DNA from: Desulfobulbaceae bacterium
Lineage (GTDB): Bacteria; Desulfobacterota; Desulfobulbia; Desulfobulbales; VMSU01
Length of the DNA: 55,090 bases
Direction of reading: 5' to 3'
NCBI GenBank assembly: GCA_028718985.1
Contig: JAQUKQ010000008.1
Span: 1-55,090, forward strand
The translations under genes were made by a program, and so were the position numbers. Numbering within the stretch: position 1 is the first letter of the stretch; every line of letters begins with the position of its first letter. This document shows, in pieces, positions 1 through 9,366 of the stretch. The notes below the pieces were generated by a model. That model had not been told where the DNA came from. It did not search any database and saw only the letters and a program-made list of their open reading frames with translations.

Positions 1-2
1 AA

Positions 3-1088
3 TCCGGCCATGCGGTCAACTGTGTATTGCGCAGCATTATCACAGACCTGTTTTACAATGCCATGGTTTTTGATAAGGAGGCGCGTGAGCTTTCAGAAAT
101 CGTCGGGCGCTTGAATCAAACACTCTGTTCCTCAGGTCTTTTCCAGGAGGATGAGTTTTGCACCGGGGTAATGGCGGAACTCGATCACAAGAGCCTGATG
201 CTGACCTACGTCTCGGCTGGGCACCCGCCGATCCTGTTGCTGCGAGGCGATACGGTCATTCCCCTGCCCGGCCCTGATCAGGATGGACGTAACCTGCCGC
301 TAGGCTTTATGGGGGAGGTGGACTTCACAAGTGGCCGCTTTCAACTGCGGTCGGGAGATCGACTGCTGTTCCTCAGTGATGGATTGCAACAGTTGGCAGA
401 GACCCCTGATGCCCCACCACTGTCACTCCAGGAGTTGGTCGAGCACTTGCGGGCCTTGCTGGTCGAGGCACCTGCGCAAAGGATTTCACGCCTGCTTCCT
501 GCCCTCCTCTGTTCAATCCTTGGTTCTATGGAGCAGGTAGCCGCTCTGCTCGAACATAACGCAAGCGGCGACGATTTCAGTTTGATCGCCCTCGAAATCG
601 AAGCAAAACGCTATCAGGGCGAGTGCCAGGTCAAGCCCTGTGATTTTGCCGATATCGACAGCATGCTTAGGCACGTGCTGGAACGGATAGCCCGAGACCT
701 GCAAGCGAGTGAATTTGTCAATGTGGAGCGAGGACTCGCGCTCGTGCTGTCCGAGGCGGTGTTGAATGCCTGGAAACACGGCAATCGGCAAAATCCTACA
801 ACGCCTATTCGTCTGCGTTGGCGTTTTGCCAACGACTTTACCCTGGAGGTCATTGACGCAGGGGAGGGCTTTAATAGTCGGGAACTGCCCAATCCGCTTG
901 CCAGTTGTAACAAGCTGGCGGCCAGCGGCCGTGGCATCTTCATCATCCGCAAATTTACCGATGCTGTGGCGTGGTTTGATGGCGGCAGGCGCGTGGTGAT
1001 GACCTGGAGACACCCTCAGGCGTTGGGTGTTTTGAGTAGTACGCCGGGCAGTTTGCTGCTTGGGCGTGATTTGTGGTTGGATGTGTAA
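3..1088 (+). CDS. SpoIIE-type PP2C phosphatase / RsbW-like ATPase, 5'-truncated
   Basis: The frame is open to the window edge, so the start lies upstream and only about 360 residues are present. The N-terminal part reads as the end of a SpoIIE/RsbU serine phosphatase: SGHAV at the edge, then the AGHPPILLL segment and DRLLFLSDGL. The C-terminal third is a GHKL ATPase of the anti-sigma-factor kinase kind: N box EAVLNAWKHGN, G1 DAGEGF, G2 GRGIFII. Known proteins of this build control the phosphorylation of STAS antagonists, and a STAS gene follows 63 bases downstream. The most likely role is therefore the phosphatase/kinase arm of a partner-switching signal module. Any receiver or sensor domain would lie outside the window. 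The TTG at 27 is an internal codon, not a start. Confidence 0.85.
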   Translation, partial: SGHAVNCVLRSIITDLFYNAMVFDKEARELSEIVGRLNQTLCSSGLFQEDEFCTGVMAELDHKSLMLTYVSAGHPPILLLRGDTVIPLPGPDQDGRNLPLGFMGEVDFTSGRFQLRSGDRLLFLSDGLQQLAETPDAPPLSLQELVEHLRALLVEAPAQRISRLLPALLCSILGSMEQVAALLEHNASGDDFSLIALEIEAKRYQGECQVKPCDFADIDSMLRHVLERIARDLQASEFVNVERGLALVLSEAVLNAWKHGNRQNPTTPIRLRWRFANDFTLEVIDAGEGFNSRELPNPLASCNKLAASGRGIFIIRKFTDAVAWFDGGRRVVMTWRHPQALGVLSSTPGSLLLGRDLWLDV

Positions 1089-1151
1089 AAAAGAGTGCCA
1101 ACAGGCGCTTATTCCGAGTCGCTATCCAGAAATACTACATAGGAGGAGTGC

Positions 1152-1460
1152 ATGGCAATCAGTATCGTTAATGAGTCTGGTAAAATCACGGTCAACGTCG
1201 ACGGCCCAATCGATGAAAAAGGTTCAGAAGAGTTGAAGGACACTTTCAGCAAACTGCAGGTCGCGCCGCCACCGTATGTCGTTTTGAACCTAAGTGGCGT
1301 GACACATGTCGGCAGTTCTGGGATTGGCAAAATACTGTTGTTTTATAAGAATCTGGCAATCAAAAATAGCCGTCTCGAGGTTGTCGGACTGTCACCGATG
1401 CTCTTTGAGTTATTTCATGAGCTGAAATTAGACAGTCTGTTTGCCATCGGGAAACAGTAG
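1152..1460 (+). CDS. STAS-domain anti-sigma factor antagonist (RsbV/SpoIIAA-like)
   Basis: A 102-residue single STAS domain. The segment HVGSSGIGKI corresponds to the phosphorylatable serine loop of SpoIIAA/RsbV proteins (usually DSSGLG). An AGGAGG ribosome site sits at 1141-1146 ahead of the ATG. It follows the phosphatase/kinase gene on the same strand and precedes a chemoreceptor, so the three probably form one transcription unit. The likely role is as the substrate whose phosphorylation state is set by the upstream protein. The downstream partner (sigma regulator, kinase or cyclase) cannot be told from the window. Confidence 0.85.
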   Translation: MAISIVNESGKITVNVDGPIDEKGSEELKDTFSKLQVAPPPYVVLNLSGVTHVGSSGIGKILLFYKNLAIKNSRLEVVGLSPMLFELFHELKLDSLFAIGKQ

Positions 1461-1522
1461 ATGGCCAAGGGGGTCAGTTGGCCATCTGGCTAGTCACGAT
1501 AATCTTTTTGTAGGGAGATTCC

Positions 1523-3241
1523 ATGCGTTTTCAACAGCTTACCATTGGGCATAAAATTACTGTCGGCTTTGGGGCCATTCTGCTGCTTGTTGTCGTTTCC
1601 GGCCTGCTTAATCTGCTTGGTATCAATAGCATTGTGCAAAAGGCAGGGGAGGTCATTGAGGGGAACAAGCTCGACAGTGTGCTGGCCCAAAAGGTTGTCG
1701 ATCATCTGAGTTGGACAAATAAGGTGCCTACTGCCTTACTCAATCCCCAGGCCACGAGTGTTGAGGTCGAGACTGACGATCACAAGTGTGCTCTGGGGAA
1801 ATGGCTTTACGGCGAGGAGCGCCAGGAAGCCGAACGCGCCACCCCATCGCTTGCCCCATTGCTTAAGGGTCTTGAGGTGCCTCATGCCCATCTGCACCAG
1901 ACTGCCATCGCCATCAATAAGGCGTTGCAGAGTTCTGCCCAGTCTAACTCTGGGGAGGTGGCGGAGGGCGGTCGCGAGAGGGCTGTCGACATCTACTTGC
2001 ATCAGACCTTGGGGGCGTTAAAGGAGGTGCAAGGCCAATTGGTCAAGATACGCGAGCAGGCCAGGGCCGATATTAGCACCGATACCGCGATGCTGACATC
2101 GACCAATGACTTTAAGCGTAACTCGGCAATAGGGACGGTTGTGACGGTCTTGGTTGGTTTGGGCCTTGCCTTTGTTATTGTCAGAGGGTCAACCAAGTTG
2201 CTGGCTAAAATCGCCGATGACATTCAAGGAAATGCCATTCAGGTCGCGGCGGCAGCAGCGTCAATCAGCGAGGCAAGCCTCGCCTTGGCCAAGGATGCCG
2301 CGGGTCAGGCCGGCGCCATTCAGCAGACGGCTGCAGCTCTTGACGAAAGTTCGCGGATGAGTATGCAGACCTCTGAGCTGACTGCCGGGTCGCAGGTGTT
2401 GATGAATCAGAATATCGAGAAGTCGGGCCAGACCTTGAAGGCGTTGGTGGAGTTGACCCGGAGTATGGCTCAGATTGAAGAGGATAGCGGTGCCATCCGT
2501 TCGATTATTAACACCATTGGCAGTATCGCATTCCAGACCAACTTGCTCGCCTTGAATGCCGCAGTCGAGGCAGCGCGGGCCGGTGAGGCTGGTGCAGGCT
2601 TTGCAGTGGTGGCCGATGAGGTGAAGAATCTGGCGACACGGACTGCCGAGGCGGCGAAAAATACGCAACAACTGCTCGACAACACCATGACCCGAGTTTC
2701 TGCCAGTGCCGAATCGTTGAAGCAGGTCAATGAGGATTTTGACCACATCGTTACCTCCGCCACCGGTATTGGCGATAAGACGACCGCTATTACGGATGCG
2801 ACAAAAGAACAGGCGGCAGGGATTGCCGAAATCAGCAGGGCGACTCAGGAGATCGAGGCCATCACCCAAAATGTCCAGGCGGCCTCCCAAGCCGCAGCCC
2901 AGGCCGCCGAGCAACTCACCGATCAATCGGAGGAGATGGGGGTTATGGTGGCAGATCTGGTGGCCATGGTTTACGGCAAGGATCAAGCTAAATTGATCAG
3001 CGCCACCCAACGGCAGGTTACCTGCTGGGAGATGAAGAACTGCCCGCCTGAGCGCCGCAATACCTGTCCTGCCTATCCTGAACACGGTGGCCAGTGTTGG
3101 ATGGTGACTGCAACCCTTTGCGGTGGCAAGGAGCAAGGTTCGTATCACGATAAGATGGCTAACTGCAAGCAGTGTAACGTTTACCTCGATGCCCATGGCC
3201 GAACCATCCAGGCACAGCTCCCAGTTCTTGCAAAGTCGTAA
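1523..3241 (+). CDS. Methyl-accepting chemotaxis protein with CZB zinc domain and Cys-rich tail
   Basis: A 572-residue chemoreceptor. The first transmembrane helix is near residues 13-35 and the second near 197-220. Between them lies a CZB-like zinc-binding region: His61 in HLSW, Cys89 in CALGKWLYG, and His121/His125 in HAHLH. The cytoplasmic signalling hairpin contains [19 protein letters not shown], the near-invariant MCP tip. After it comes an uncommon tail (about 507-572) with seven cysteines, beginning CWEMKNCP and ending [10 protein letters not shown] know this Cys-rich motif from other deltaproteobacterial sensory proteins, but its function is not established to my knowledge. The ATG at 1523 follows GTAGGGAGATT. 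It is convergent with cbiB, with a 13-base gap and no obvious terminator. Confidence 0.92.
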   Translation: MRFQQLTIGHKITVGFGAILLLVVVSGLLNLLGINSIVQKAGEVIEGNKLDSVLAQKVVDHLSWTNKVPTALLNPQATSVEVETDDHKCALGKWLYGEERQEAERATPSLAPLLKGLEVPHAHLHQTAIAINKALQSSAQSNSGEVAEGGRERAVDIYLHQTLGALKEVQGQLVKIREQARADISTDTAMLTSTNDFKRNSAIGTVVTVLVGLGLAFVIVRGSTKLLAKIADDIQGNAIQVAAAAASISEASLALAKDAAGQAGAIQQTAAALDESSRMSMQTSELTAGSQVLMNQNIEKSGQTLKALVELTRSMAQIEEDSGAIRSIINTIGSIAFQTNLLALNAAVEAARAGEAGAGFAVVADEVKNLATRTAEAAKNTQQLLDNTMTRVSASAESLKQVNEDFDHIVTSATGIGDKTTAITDATKEQAAGIAEISRATQEIEAITQNVQAASQAAAQAAEQLTDQSEEMGVMVADLVAMVYGKDQAKLISATQRQVTCWEMKNCPPERRNTCPAYPEHGGQCWMVTATLCGGKEQGSYHDKMANCKQCNVYLDAHGRTIQAQLPVLAKS

Positions 3242-3254
3242 GGACGGGTGGCGT

Positions 3255-4187
3255 CTAACTTGCCAGCGCTGCCAGCAAGACTGCGAGTCCAGTGGTTAGC
3301 AGCATCAGTTGGTTGGTGGAAAGGATATGCTGTGGGGTGATTGGTGTTATGGCATCGCCGATGGTTGGTTTGTCGATGACGCAGCCGAAATAGGAGGCTG
3401 GCCCTCCCAGTTGGATGCCAAGGGCACCGGCGACAGCCGCCTCGGTTTGGGCTGAATTGGGGCTGGCATGGTTTCGACGATCGCGCCGCCAGGTGAGGAA
3501 GGCGTGACGTGGGGAGCGTCCAAGGAAGGCTGCGGCAATGATCACGAGAACGGCGGTCAAGCGAGCTGGGAGGTAGTTGGCCAGATCATCCAAATGGGCA
3601 GGCGCCCAGCCGAAGACTCGGTAACGTTCATTTTTGTAGCCGAACATGGAGTCCATGGTGTTAATCGACTTGTAGAGCATGGCGCCTATTGGGCCAAAGA
3701 GGGCCGCCCAGAAGAGGGGGGCCGTAATGCCGTCGACAATATTTTCCGCCACCGATTCGACGCAGGCTCGACTGACCTCGGCCTCCGTAAGATTTGCAGT
3801 CTCTCGGCCAACGATCATCGCCACCTGCTGGCGCGCCAAGACTAGGTCGCAAGCGGCCAAGGCCTTGTATACTCCTCGACTGTGCCGTGCCAGGTCTCGG
3901 GTCGCCAGTGAGGAGTAGAGCAGATAAATTGTCAGCCAATCCCCCGCCAGAGGGTGTGCGCTTTTTGCCAGAGTCAGTAAGGCAAAAACGGTGGCACCCA
4001 CTCCCCCTAAGACCGAGATAACCGTCATCACCCCGGCCAGCTTCTGATTGCAGAGCGTCGCACGCCAAAAGTTCTCGCCGGCTTGCGCCAGACCTGCCAT
4101 GGCGCGTACTGGGTGCGGAAGCCAGAGCGGGTCGCCGATCAGGAGATCGAGAGCGTAGGCGATGAGGATTGCATAGCCTAGCGGCAT
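3255..4187 (-). CDS. cbiB: Adenosylcobinamide-phosphate synthase CbiB/CobD
   Basis: A 310-residue polytopic membrane protein starting [20 protein letters not shown], the typical opening of CbiB (CobD in Pseudomonas naming), with HPVRAMAG close behind. The enzyme joins aminopropanol phosphate to cobyric acid in the membrane. I chose the ATG at 4187 because it overlaps the stop of the upstream cobD::cobQ gene by one base (TAATG), which implies translational coupling. The longer open frame back to 4313 would run inside the upstream gene. Last gene of the cobalamin operon. Its substrate donor, threonine-phosphate decarboxylase, is encoded immediately upstream. Confidence 0.92.
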   Translation of the reverse strand: MPLGYAILIAYALDLLIGDPLWLPHPVRAMAGLAQAGENFWRATLCNQKLAGVMTVISVLGGVGATVFALLTLAKSAHPLAGDWLTIYLLYSSLATRDLARHSRGVYKALAACDLVLARQQVAMIVGRETANLTEAEVSRACVESVAENIVDGITAPLFWAALFGPIGAMLYKSINTMDSMFGYKNERYRVFGWAPAHLDDLANYLPARLTAVLVIIAAAFLGRSPRHAFLTWRRDRRNHASPNSAQTEAAVAGALGIQLGGPASYFGCVIDKPTIGDAITPITPQHILSTNQLMLLTTGLAVLLAALAS

Positions 4188-6826
4188 TAAAGCCCCAACA
4201 GACGGTAGATTGTTGTCATGTCGAGGCGTTGGCGGACGGTGGCCGCCAGCCTGTCCAAGGCGGGTTCCAGGTCGTAGGCGGCTCGTTCTCCTTGGTAGAG
4301 GCCGAGACCGCAACGTTGTCTGAGTGCATCGATGAACCAGTGGCGAAAGGCATCGGCATCAAAGATGCCATGCAGGTAAGTCCCCCAGATCAGGCCACTC
4401 CCGAGGCCAACATCGGTCGTGCCATCTCCACAGAGTACCGGTTTCAAAACTTCATGAGGTGCTGAGCGGTCTCGGCGTTTTTCTTCTGTTTGGCCGTGGT
4501 GGATCTCATAGCCATGTACTGCAAGACCTGAATCCAGATGGGTGAGGGATTGCCGGATCAGGGTCTTTTCGGGGGCAAGGACAGTGGTAATGGGTAGCAG
4601 CCCTAAGCCGTCGATGCTGCCGCAGGCCTCAATGCCATGGGGGTCGGCGATCGATTGGCCAAGCATCTGAAAACCACCGCAGATACCGATGATCTCTGTT
4701 GTACCACTGCTCGCCAGCTGCTGGATTTCTGCTGCTAATCCGCTATCGATCAGGTAGCGGAGGTCGTCAATGACGTTCTTTGAACCAGGCAGAATAATGG
4801 CGGCAGGTCTGCCAAGTTGATCAGCCCTTTTAACCACTCGCAGGCAGACGTCTGGCTCGGCCAGGAAGGGCTCGAAATCGGTGAAGTTGGCGATATGAGG
4901 CAGGTCAATTAAGGCGATATTAACCGCATCGGCCAGAGTCGATTTTGGCTTGAACAGTCCGTTTTTGAAGCCCACCGAGTCCTCCTCCGGCAGGTTGAGG
5001 TCGGCGAGGAAGGGGATCACTCCAAGTACCGGTCGGTCGCAAAACGCCTTGACGTACTCAAAGGCCGGAGCGAGGAGGGTCTCACGGCCTCGGAAGCGGT
5101 TGACCACAAAGCCTGCCACCAGGGCACGTTCCCATTCCGCCATAACCTCCATGGTGCCGACAAAAGAGGCGAAAACCCCGCCACGGTCGATATCGCCGAC
5201 CAAGAGCACTGGCGCTTGGGCGTATCTGGCCATCTGCATGTTGACGATATCATGACTCTTCAGGTTGACTTCGGCAGGGGAACCCGCTCCTTCAAGAATG
5301 ATGGTGTCGTACTCTGCCGCCAGGGAGTCATAGGCGGCTTTGGCGGCGGCAAAGGCGGTCGGTTTATATGCGACATACTCTTCAACCGACATGGTGCCTA
5401 TGGCGTGACCGTTGAGAATAACCTGGCTGCCAACGTGGCTGACTGGTTTTAAGAGCACTGGGTTCATTCGGGTGTCTGGATCAAGACGACATGCCTGGGC
5501 CTGCACCACTTGGGCGCGCCCCATCTCGCCACCGTCTCTGGTGACAAACGAGTTCAGCGACATGTTCTGGGACTTGAATGGCGCGACCCGGAGGCCATCC
5601 TGCAGAAGAATGCGGCAGAGGGCGGTGCTCAGGATACTCTTGCCAGCATCGGAGCTCAGACCTTGGAACATCAGCGCAGGTGTTGGTTTTCTGGGGCAGG
5701 GACTTGAGCCGGGCTTGATGAGACTGGCCAAGGCACCGAGCAGGGCGGCGTTCTCTTGTTCGGTGCGCACCGCTACCCGGAAAAAATCAGCGCCAAGGCC
5801 TTGAAAATTAGCGCAGTTTCGGATGGCGATTCCCTTGTGTAGCAGTGCCTCGCAGACCTCAGTGCCTGTCTTGAATCCTTTGGGGAGGCTTTGCCAATGG
5901 CAGAGCAGGTAATTGGCGCAGCCCTTGTAGACTTTGATATTGCCGAGGGCTGTGAGGTTGGTGGCTAAAGAGGTGCGCAGGCGGGTGAGCAGTTCGCGGC
6001 TTGCCGCGGCATAATTGGTGTCTGCCAAGACTTGTGTGCCAACGGCGAGAGCTAGGCTGTTGACGCTCCAGGGAGGCAATTGGCTGCGGATTTTTGCGGC
6101 AAGCTCTGCTGTGGTCAGGGCCAGACCGAGGCGCAAGCCGGGAATGGCGTAAAACTTGGTCAGCGACTTGAGGATGATGAGGTTTTCGAACTGTTGCAGG
6201 AGAGGGACTGTGGTTGGCGGCTCAGGGAGGAAATCGATAAAGGCCTCGTCGACCACAAAAAGTGTTTGCGGGAACTGTCTGGCGATTGCGGCAATGTCCT
6301 GTGGGTCAAGGCAGAGGCCGGTTGGGTTGCTGGGTTGCCCCAGAAAGACCATCTCGTTTCCTTTAAGCATTTGTGCCAAAGTATGCCAGTCAAGAGAGAA
6401 CGAGTTGTCTGGGGCGAGGAGGAGAAATTCCATGTGGCAATCGGCGGCGGTCATTGACTCCTGGTAGCCAGCATAAGACGGAACGGGAATTACTGCTCGT
6501 CTGACGGAGAGCGCGCGCGGCAAGGCATGGATAATTTCGGTTGAGCCGTTAGCCGCAACAACCTGCGACTGGTCGACGGCAAAGTGGTCAGCCGCTGCAC
6601 GACGTAACTCTGTCATCTCAGGGTCTGGATAGTGGAGGAGTGTCTCCAGATTGCGGCTTAGTGTGGCGCGCAGATATTCCGGTGGCCCCATAGGGTTGAT
6701 GCTGGCCGAGAAGTCGATCAGAGAGTTGAGCGCATGACCCGAGGCGGCAGCGAGGCGTTGACGGTTACCTCCATGGCTAAAGGGCGCAGACGCTTGGCAG
6801 GAGGTGCCGGTTGAAGAGATTGACAT
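4187..6826 (-). CDS. cobQ: Fused threonine-phosphate decarboxylase (CobD) and cobyric acid synthase (CobQ/CbiP)
   Basis: One open frame of 879 residues with two enzymes. Residues 1-about 370 form a fold-type I PLP enzyme of the CobD (Salmonella) class: [10 protein letters not shown], then SNPTG near 166 and the PLP lysine K224 in SLTKFYA. Residues about 382-879 are CobQ/CbiP: the GLSSDAGKS nucleotide loop near 389, SQNMSLNSF near 419, and a class I glutamine amidotransferase domain with Cys716 in GICGGFQ and His776 in EIHHGQ. CobQ amidates adenosylcobyrinic acid diamide to cobyric acid; CobD makes aminopropanol phosphate. Both products feed CbiB, encoded next. I saw no frameshift or stop at the junction. 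The ATG at 6826 avoids overlap with cobS; a start at 6949 would overlap it. The ribosome site is weak. Confidence 0.92.
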   Translation of the reverse strand: MSISSTGTSCQASAPFSHGGNRQRLAAASGHALNSLIDFSASINPMGPPEYLRATLSRNLETLLHYPDPEMTELRRAAADHFAVDQSQVVAANGSTEIIHALPRALSVRRAVIPVPSYAGYQESMTAADCHMEFLLLAPDNSFSLDWHTLAQMLKGNEMVFLGQPSNPTGLCLDPQDIAAIARQFPQTLFVVDEAFIDFLPEPPTTVPLLQQFENLIILKSLTKFYAIPGLRLGLALTTAELAAKIRSQLPPWSVNSLALAVGTQVLADTNYAAASRELLTRLRTSLATNLTALGNIKVYKGCANYLLCHWQSLPKGFKTGTEVCEALLHKGIAIRNCANFQGLGADFFRVAVRTEQENAALLGALASLIKPGSSPCPRKPTPALMFQGLSSDAGKSILSTALCRILLQDGLRVAPFKSQNMSLNSFVTRDGGEMGRAQVVQAQACRLDPDTRMNPVLLKPVSHVGSQVILNGHAIGTMSVEEYVAYKPTAFAAAKAAYDSLAAEYDTIILEGAGSPAEVNLKSHDIVNMQMARYAQAPVLLVGDIDRGGVFASFVGTMEVMAEWERALVAGFVVNRFRGRETLLAPAFEYVKAFCDRPVLGVIPFLADLNLPEEDSVGFKNGLFKPKSTLADAVNIALIDLPHIANFTDFEPFLAEPDVCLRVVKRADQLGRPAAIILPGSKNVIDDLRYLIDSGLAAEIQQLASSGTTEIIGICGGFQMLGQSIADPHGIEACGSIDGLGLLPITTVLAPEKTLIRQSLTHLDSGLAVHGYEIHHGQTEEKRRDRSAPHEVLKPVLCGDGTTDVGLGSGLIWGTYLHGIFDADAFRHWFIDALRQRCGLGLYQGERAAYDLEPALDRLAATVRQRLDMTTIYRLLGL

Positions 6827-6897
6827 TGTTGCCGTTACTTGATGGAATTGGCTGAAGGAAGCTGTTTGCGGTGTGGTCAGAAACGTTGGAGGACTCT

Positions 6898-7644
6898 CTA
6901 CCAGCCGGCGGACAAGACCAGTGCAACGACGGCTTCGGTAATCTCGCAAGTCGCCCCCAGGGTGTCACCGGTCGCACCACCGAGTTTGTTTCGGCAGAGT
7001 GCTGCGAAGGCAAACATCATGAGGAGTGCCGCTGTGCCGGCTGCGAGCCCTGTGCCGCCCGCACCATACCAGCACCCCGAGTAGAGCAAGGCGCCAGTAA
7101 TGTAGATTATTTTTTTCTGTTGGCTGGCCTTTTCGTAGAAGAGGGCGGCTCGGCCCTCTGAGTCGCGGACGTAAGGGAGGAGCGCCATCATAAATATCAT
7201 CAAACAGCGACCGGCAATCGGCATCAGAAAGAGTGCCCCTGCAGCTTCGGCCTGAGGGAGGCTGGCTAAAGCCGCCGTTTTCACGAGCAGCACCATGATG
7301 AGGGCGATGACGCCCATGCTGCCGGTCTGGCTGTCGCGCATGATGCTGAGCATTTGTTCGCGGGGACGGGCGCTGAACAGGCCATCGGCCGAATCGGCTA
7401 GACCGTCGAGGTGAAAGCCCCCAGAGATGGCAAGCATCAGAAAGACCATGACTGCCGCAGCAGGAAGAGCGGGCAGCAGCGGCCAAAGTAACCAGCCAAC
7501 AGCCGCCAGGCCGAAACCGATCAGGACGCCGACGACCGGGAAAAAAACCAGGCTGCCGGCCAGGTCATCGATCTCATCGCCCAGGTGGCCGGGGACTGGG
7601 ATAGTCGTCAGGAAGCGGAGAGCGGCGAAGAATTTTGCAATCAT
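6898..7644 (-). CDS. cobS: Adenosylcobinamide-GDP ribazoletransferase (cobalamin synthase)
   Basis: A 248-residue membrane protein with the CobS landmarks FLTTIPVPG near the start and [14 protein letters not shown] in the first half. It joins adenosylcobinamide-GDP to alpha-ribazole (or its phosphate) in the last steps of coenzyme B12 synthesis. Its ATG overlaps the cobT stop by four bases (ATGA), so the two are translationally coupled. The C-terminal part is strongly hydrophobic with several transmembrane stretches. The kinase/guanylyltransferase CobU that makes its GDP substrate is not in this window. Confidence 0.93.
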   Translation of the reverse strand: MIAKFFAALRFLTTIPVPGHLGDEIDDLAGSLVFFPVVGVLIGFGLAAVGWLLWPLLPALPAAAVMVFLMLAISGGFHLDGLADSADGLFSARPREQMLSIMRDSQTGSMGVIALIMVLLVKTAALASLPQAEAAGALFLMPIAGRCLMIFMMALLPYVRDSEGRAALFYEKASQQKKIIYITGALLYSGCWYGAGGTGLAAGTAALLMMFAFAALCRNKLGGATGDTLGATCEITEAVVALVLSAGW

Positions 7645-8705
7645 TTGTCCGATCCAGCGACCGCTGCCTCCGCGAAGGTGGAAACCTCAGTCAAAATTCG
7701 GACTGCCGCTTCGATAATTGGCATGGCAAGCGCGGCGCCAGTGCCCTCGCCAAGGCGCATGTCCAAGTCGAGCAAGGGGGAGAGACCGAGATGCTCCTGC
7801 ATGATTTTGTGTCCTTGCTCCATGCTGCGGTGGGCAGCGATAATGAATTCTCTGCTTGTCGGGGCTAGGCTGTGGGCGATCAAGGCACCGGCCGTTGAGA
7901 TGAAACCATCGACGACAACAGGTTTACGGAGGGCCGCAGCCCCAAGGATTACGCCGGCGATGCCGCCGATCTCGAAGCCGCCAACCTTGGCCAGGACATC
8001 AAGTCCATCGCTTTGGTCTGGCTGGTTGATGCGCAGGGATTGTTCGATGACCCTGGCTTTGGCGGAGAGCTGTTGGTCGTCAAGACCAGTGCCGCGGCCT
8101 GTGACTGCAGTGGGTGACTGCTTGGTGAGGGTCGCGACAATGGCACTGCTGGGGGTTGTGTTGGCAATTCCCATGTCACCGGTGCCAAAGAGGTCATAAT
8201 GGTCGCTGAACGAATTGACGATACTGATGCCCGCTTCAATAGACTGTACCGCCTGTTCACGTGTCATGGCCGGACCGGTTGCCATGTTGGCTGTACCAAA
8301 TGCTATCTTTTTGTTGATAACCTTGCCTGCCTGAACCAGAAGTGAGAGGTCGGCTGCAACTCCCATGTCGACGACGATGACATCTGCCCCGGCTAGGCGA
8401 GCAAGGGCATTGATTCCCGCCCCGCCATTGACGAAATTGGCTACCATCTGAGGGGTGACCTCTTGTGGAAACTTGCTGACCCCTTCAATGGCAACCCCAT
8501 GGTCACCCGCCATAGTAATGATGGCCTTTCGCGCTATGGGAGGTCGCATGCAGCAGGTTTGTCCGGCGAGATCCATGGCGAGATCCATCAGGCGACCGAG
8601 AGCCCAGTGGGGAATCGCCAACTGATCCAGGCGATTTTTTGCCTGTTGTCGCCACTCTTGATTCTGGCCACGTATCTGTTGAATGGTTGCCTGCAGGAGA
8701 CTCAT
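7641..8705 (-). CDS. cobT: Nicotinate-nucleotide--dimethylbenzimidazole phosphoribosyltransferase
   Basis: A 354-residue protein with conserved CobT segments: TMAGDHGVA, FVNGGAGINALA, FEIGGIAGVILGAA and the C-terminal RLGEGTGAALA that carries the catalytic glutamate of the family. It activates the lower-ligand base as alpha-ribazole phosphate. A purine-rich AAAGGA sits ahead of the ATG at 8705. It overlaps cobS by four bases and follows cobC by about 79 bases. Length matches the family. Confidence 0.95.
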   Translation of the reverse strand: MSLLQATIQQIRGQNQEWRQQAKNRLDQLAIPHWALGRLMDLAMDLAGQTCCMRPPIARKAIITMAGDHGVAIEGVSKFPQEVTPQMVANFVNGGAGINALARLAGADVIVVDMGVAADLSLLVQAGKVINKKIAFGTANMATGPAMTREQAVQSIEAGISIVNSFSDHYDLFGTGDMGIANTTPSSAIVATLTKQSPTAVTGRGTGLDDQQLSAKARVIEQSLRINQPDQSDGLDVLAKVGGFEIGGIAGVILGAAALRKPVVVDGFISTAGALIAHSLAPTSREFIIAAHRSMEQGHKIMQEHLGLSPLLDLDMRLGEGTGAALAMPIIEAAVRILTEVSTFAEAAVAGSDK

Positions 8706-8784
8706 GGCTTTTGTCCTTTCAGGGAGATTGGTTGATTGGAAAGGGGTTGTCTCCCCGATTTGTGATGGGCCAAGGTTGCATTCT

Positions 8785-9366
8785 TCATCGATTTAAATAC
8801 TGTAAAACGCCTCGATGTCCAACGACATCTAGCCGGGTCAAGGCGGCAGGTTTTACCGCAAAGAGCAAATACTTCTCAAAGGGGATGCCGAGGAGAGAGC
8901 AAAGCATGACGCGAATAACCCCGCCATGGCAGATGAGCAGGACAACGTCGTCGGGGAGAGACGTGATTGCTGTCAAGGCCTCCTGGACTCGCTGCCAAAA
9001 GGAGAGGGTGCGTTCACCACCCGGGAACTGAAAAGCTAATGGATCCCGCTGCCAATCGGCGATCAAGGCGGGATCCTGGGCGGCGATCTCGGAGAAAGTG
9101 AGCCCCTCCCAGCGGCCAAAATCAACCTCGCGCAACGAGTCAAGAAGCTCCGTTTGGCAGGGGTAGTCCGCCAGGGTCAGTTCTGCTGTTTCCCTGGCGC
9201 GAAGCATGGGGCTGCAGAGGCAGCGGCTGACCCCGGGGGGAAGGACGTCTGCCAGTCGGTGTGCCTGCAGGCGGCCAGTTGCCGACAGCGGCGGGTCTTG
9301 CGAGCCAACATACCGACCAGTGTTGTGCATCTCTGTTTCTCCATGTCGGGCGAGAAGCAACTGCAT
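8785..9366 (-). CDS. cobC: Alpha-ribazole phosphatase, histidine phosphatase family
   Basis: A 193-residue histidine phosphatase. The start at 9366 gives MQLLLARHGETE, placing the catalytic RHGE motif at the N-terminus as usual, with AGGGAGA just ahead. A second catalytic His lies in LLICHGGVIRVM. The context (first gene before cobT-cobS) supports the CobC role of removing the phosphate from alpha-ribazole 5'-phosphate, although general phosphoglycerate-mutase relatives look alike. Longer starts back to 9444 add a non-conserved N-terminus. Confidence 0.85.
   Translation of the reverse strand: MQLLLARHGETEMHNTGRYVGSQDPPLSATGRLQAHRLADVLPPGVSRCLCSPMLRARETAELTLADYPCQTELLDSLREVDFGRWEGLTFSEIAAQDPALIADWQRDPLAFQFPGGERTLSFWQRVQEALTAITSLPDDVVLLICHGGVIRVMLCSLLGIPFEKYLLFAVKPAALTRLDVVGHRGVLQYLNR

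Noticed and set aside
513-1013. 166-codon antisense frame inside the phosphatase gene
   Set aside because: Shadow of a gene with clear catalytic motifs on the other strand.
2261-3196. 311-codon frame antisense to the chemoreceptor gene
   Set aside because: Mirror of the biased codons of the MCP; low-complexity product with no family likeness.
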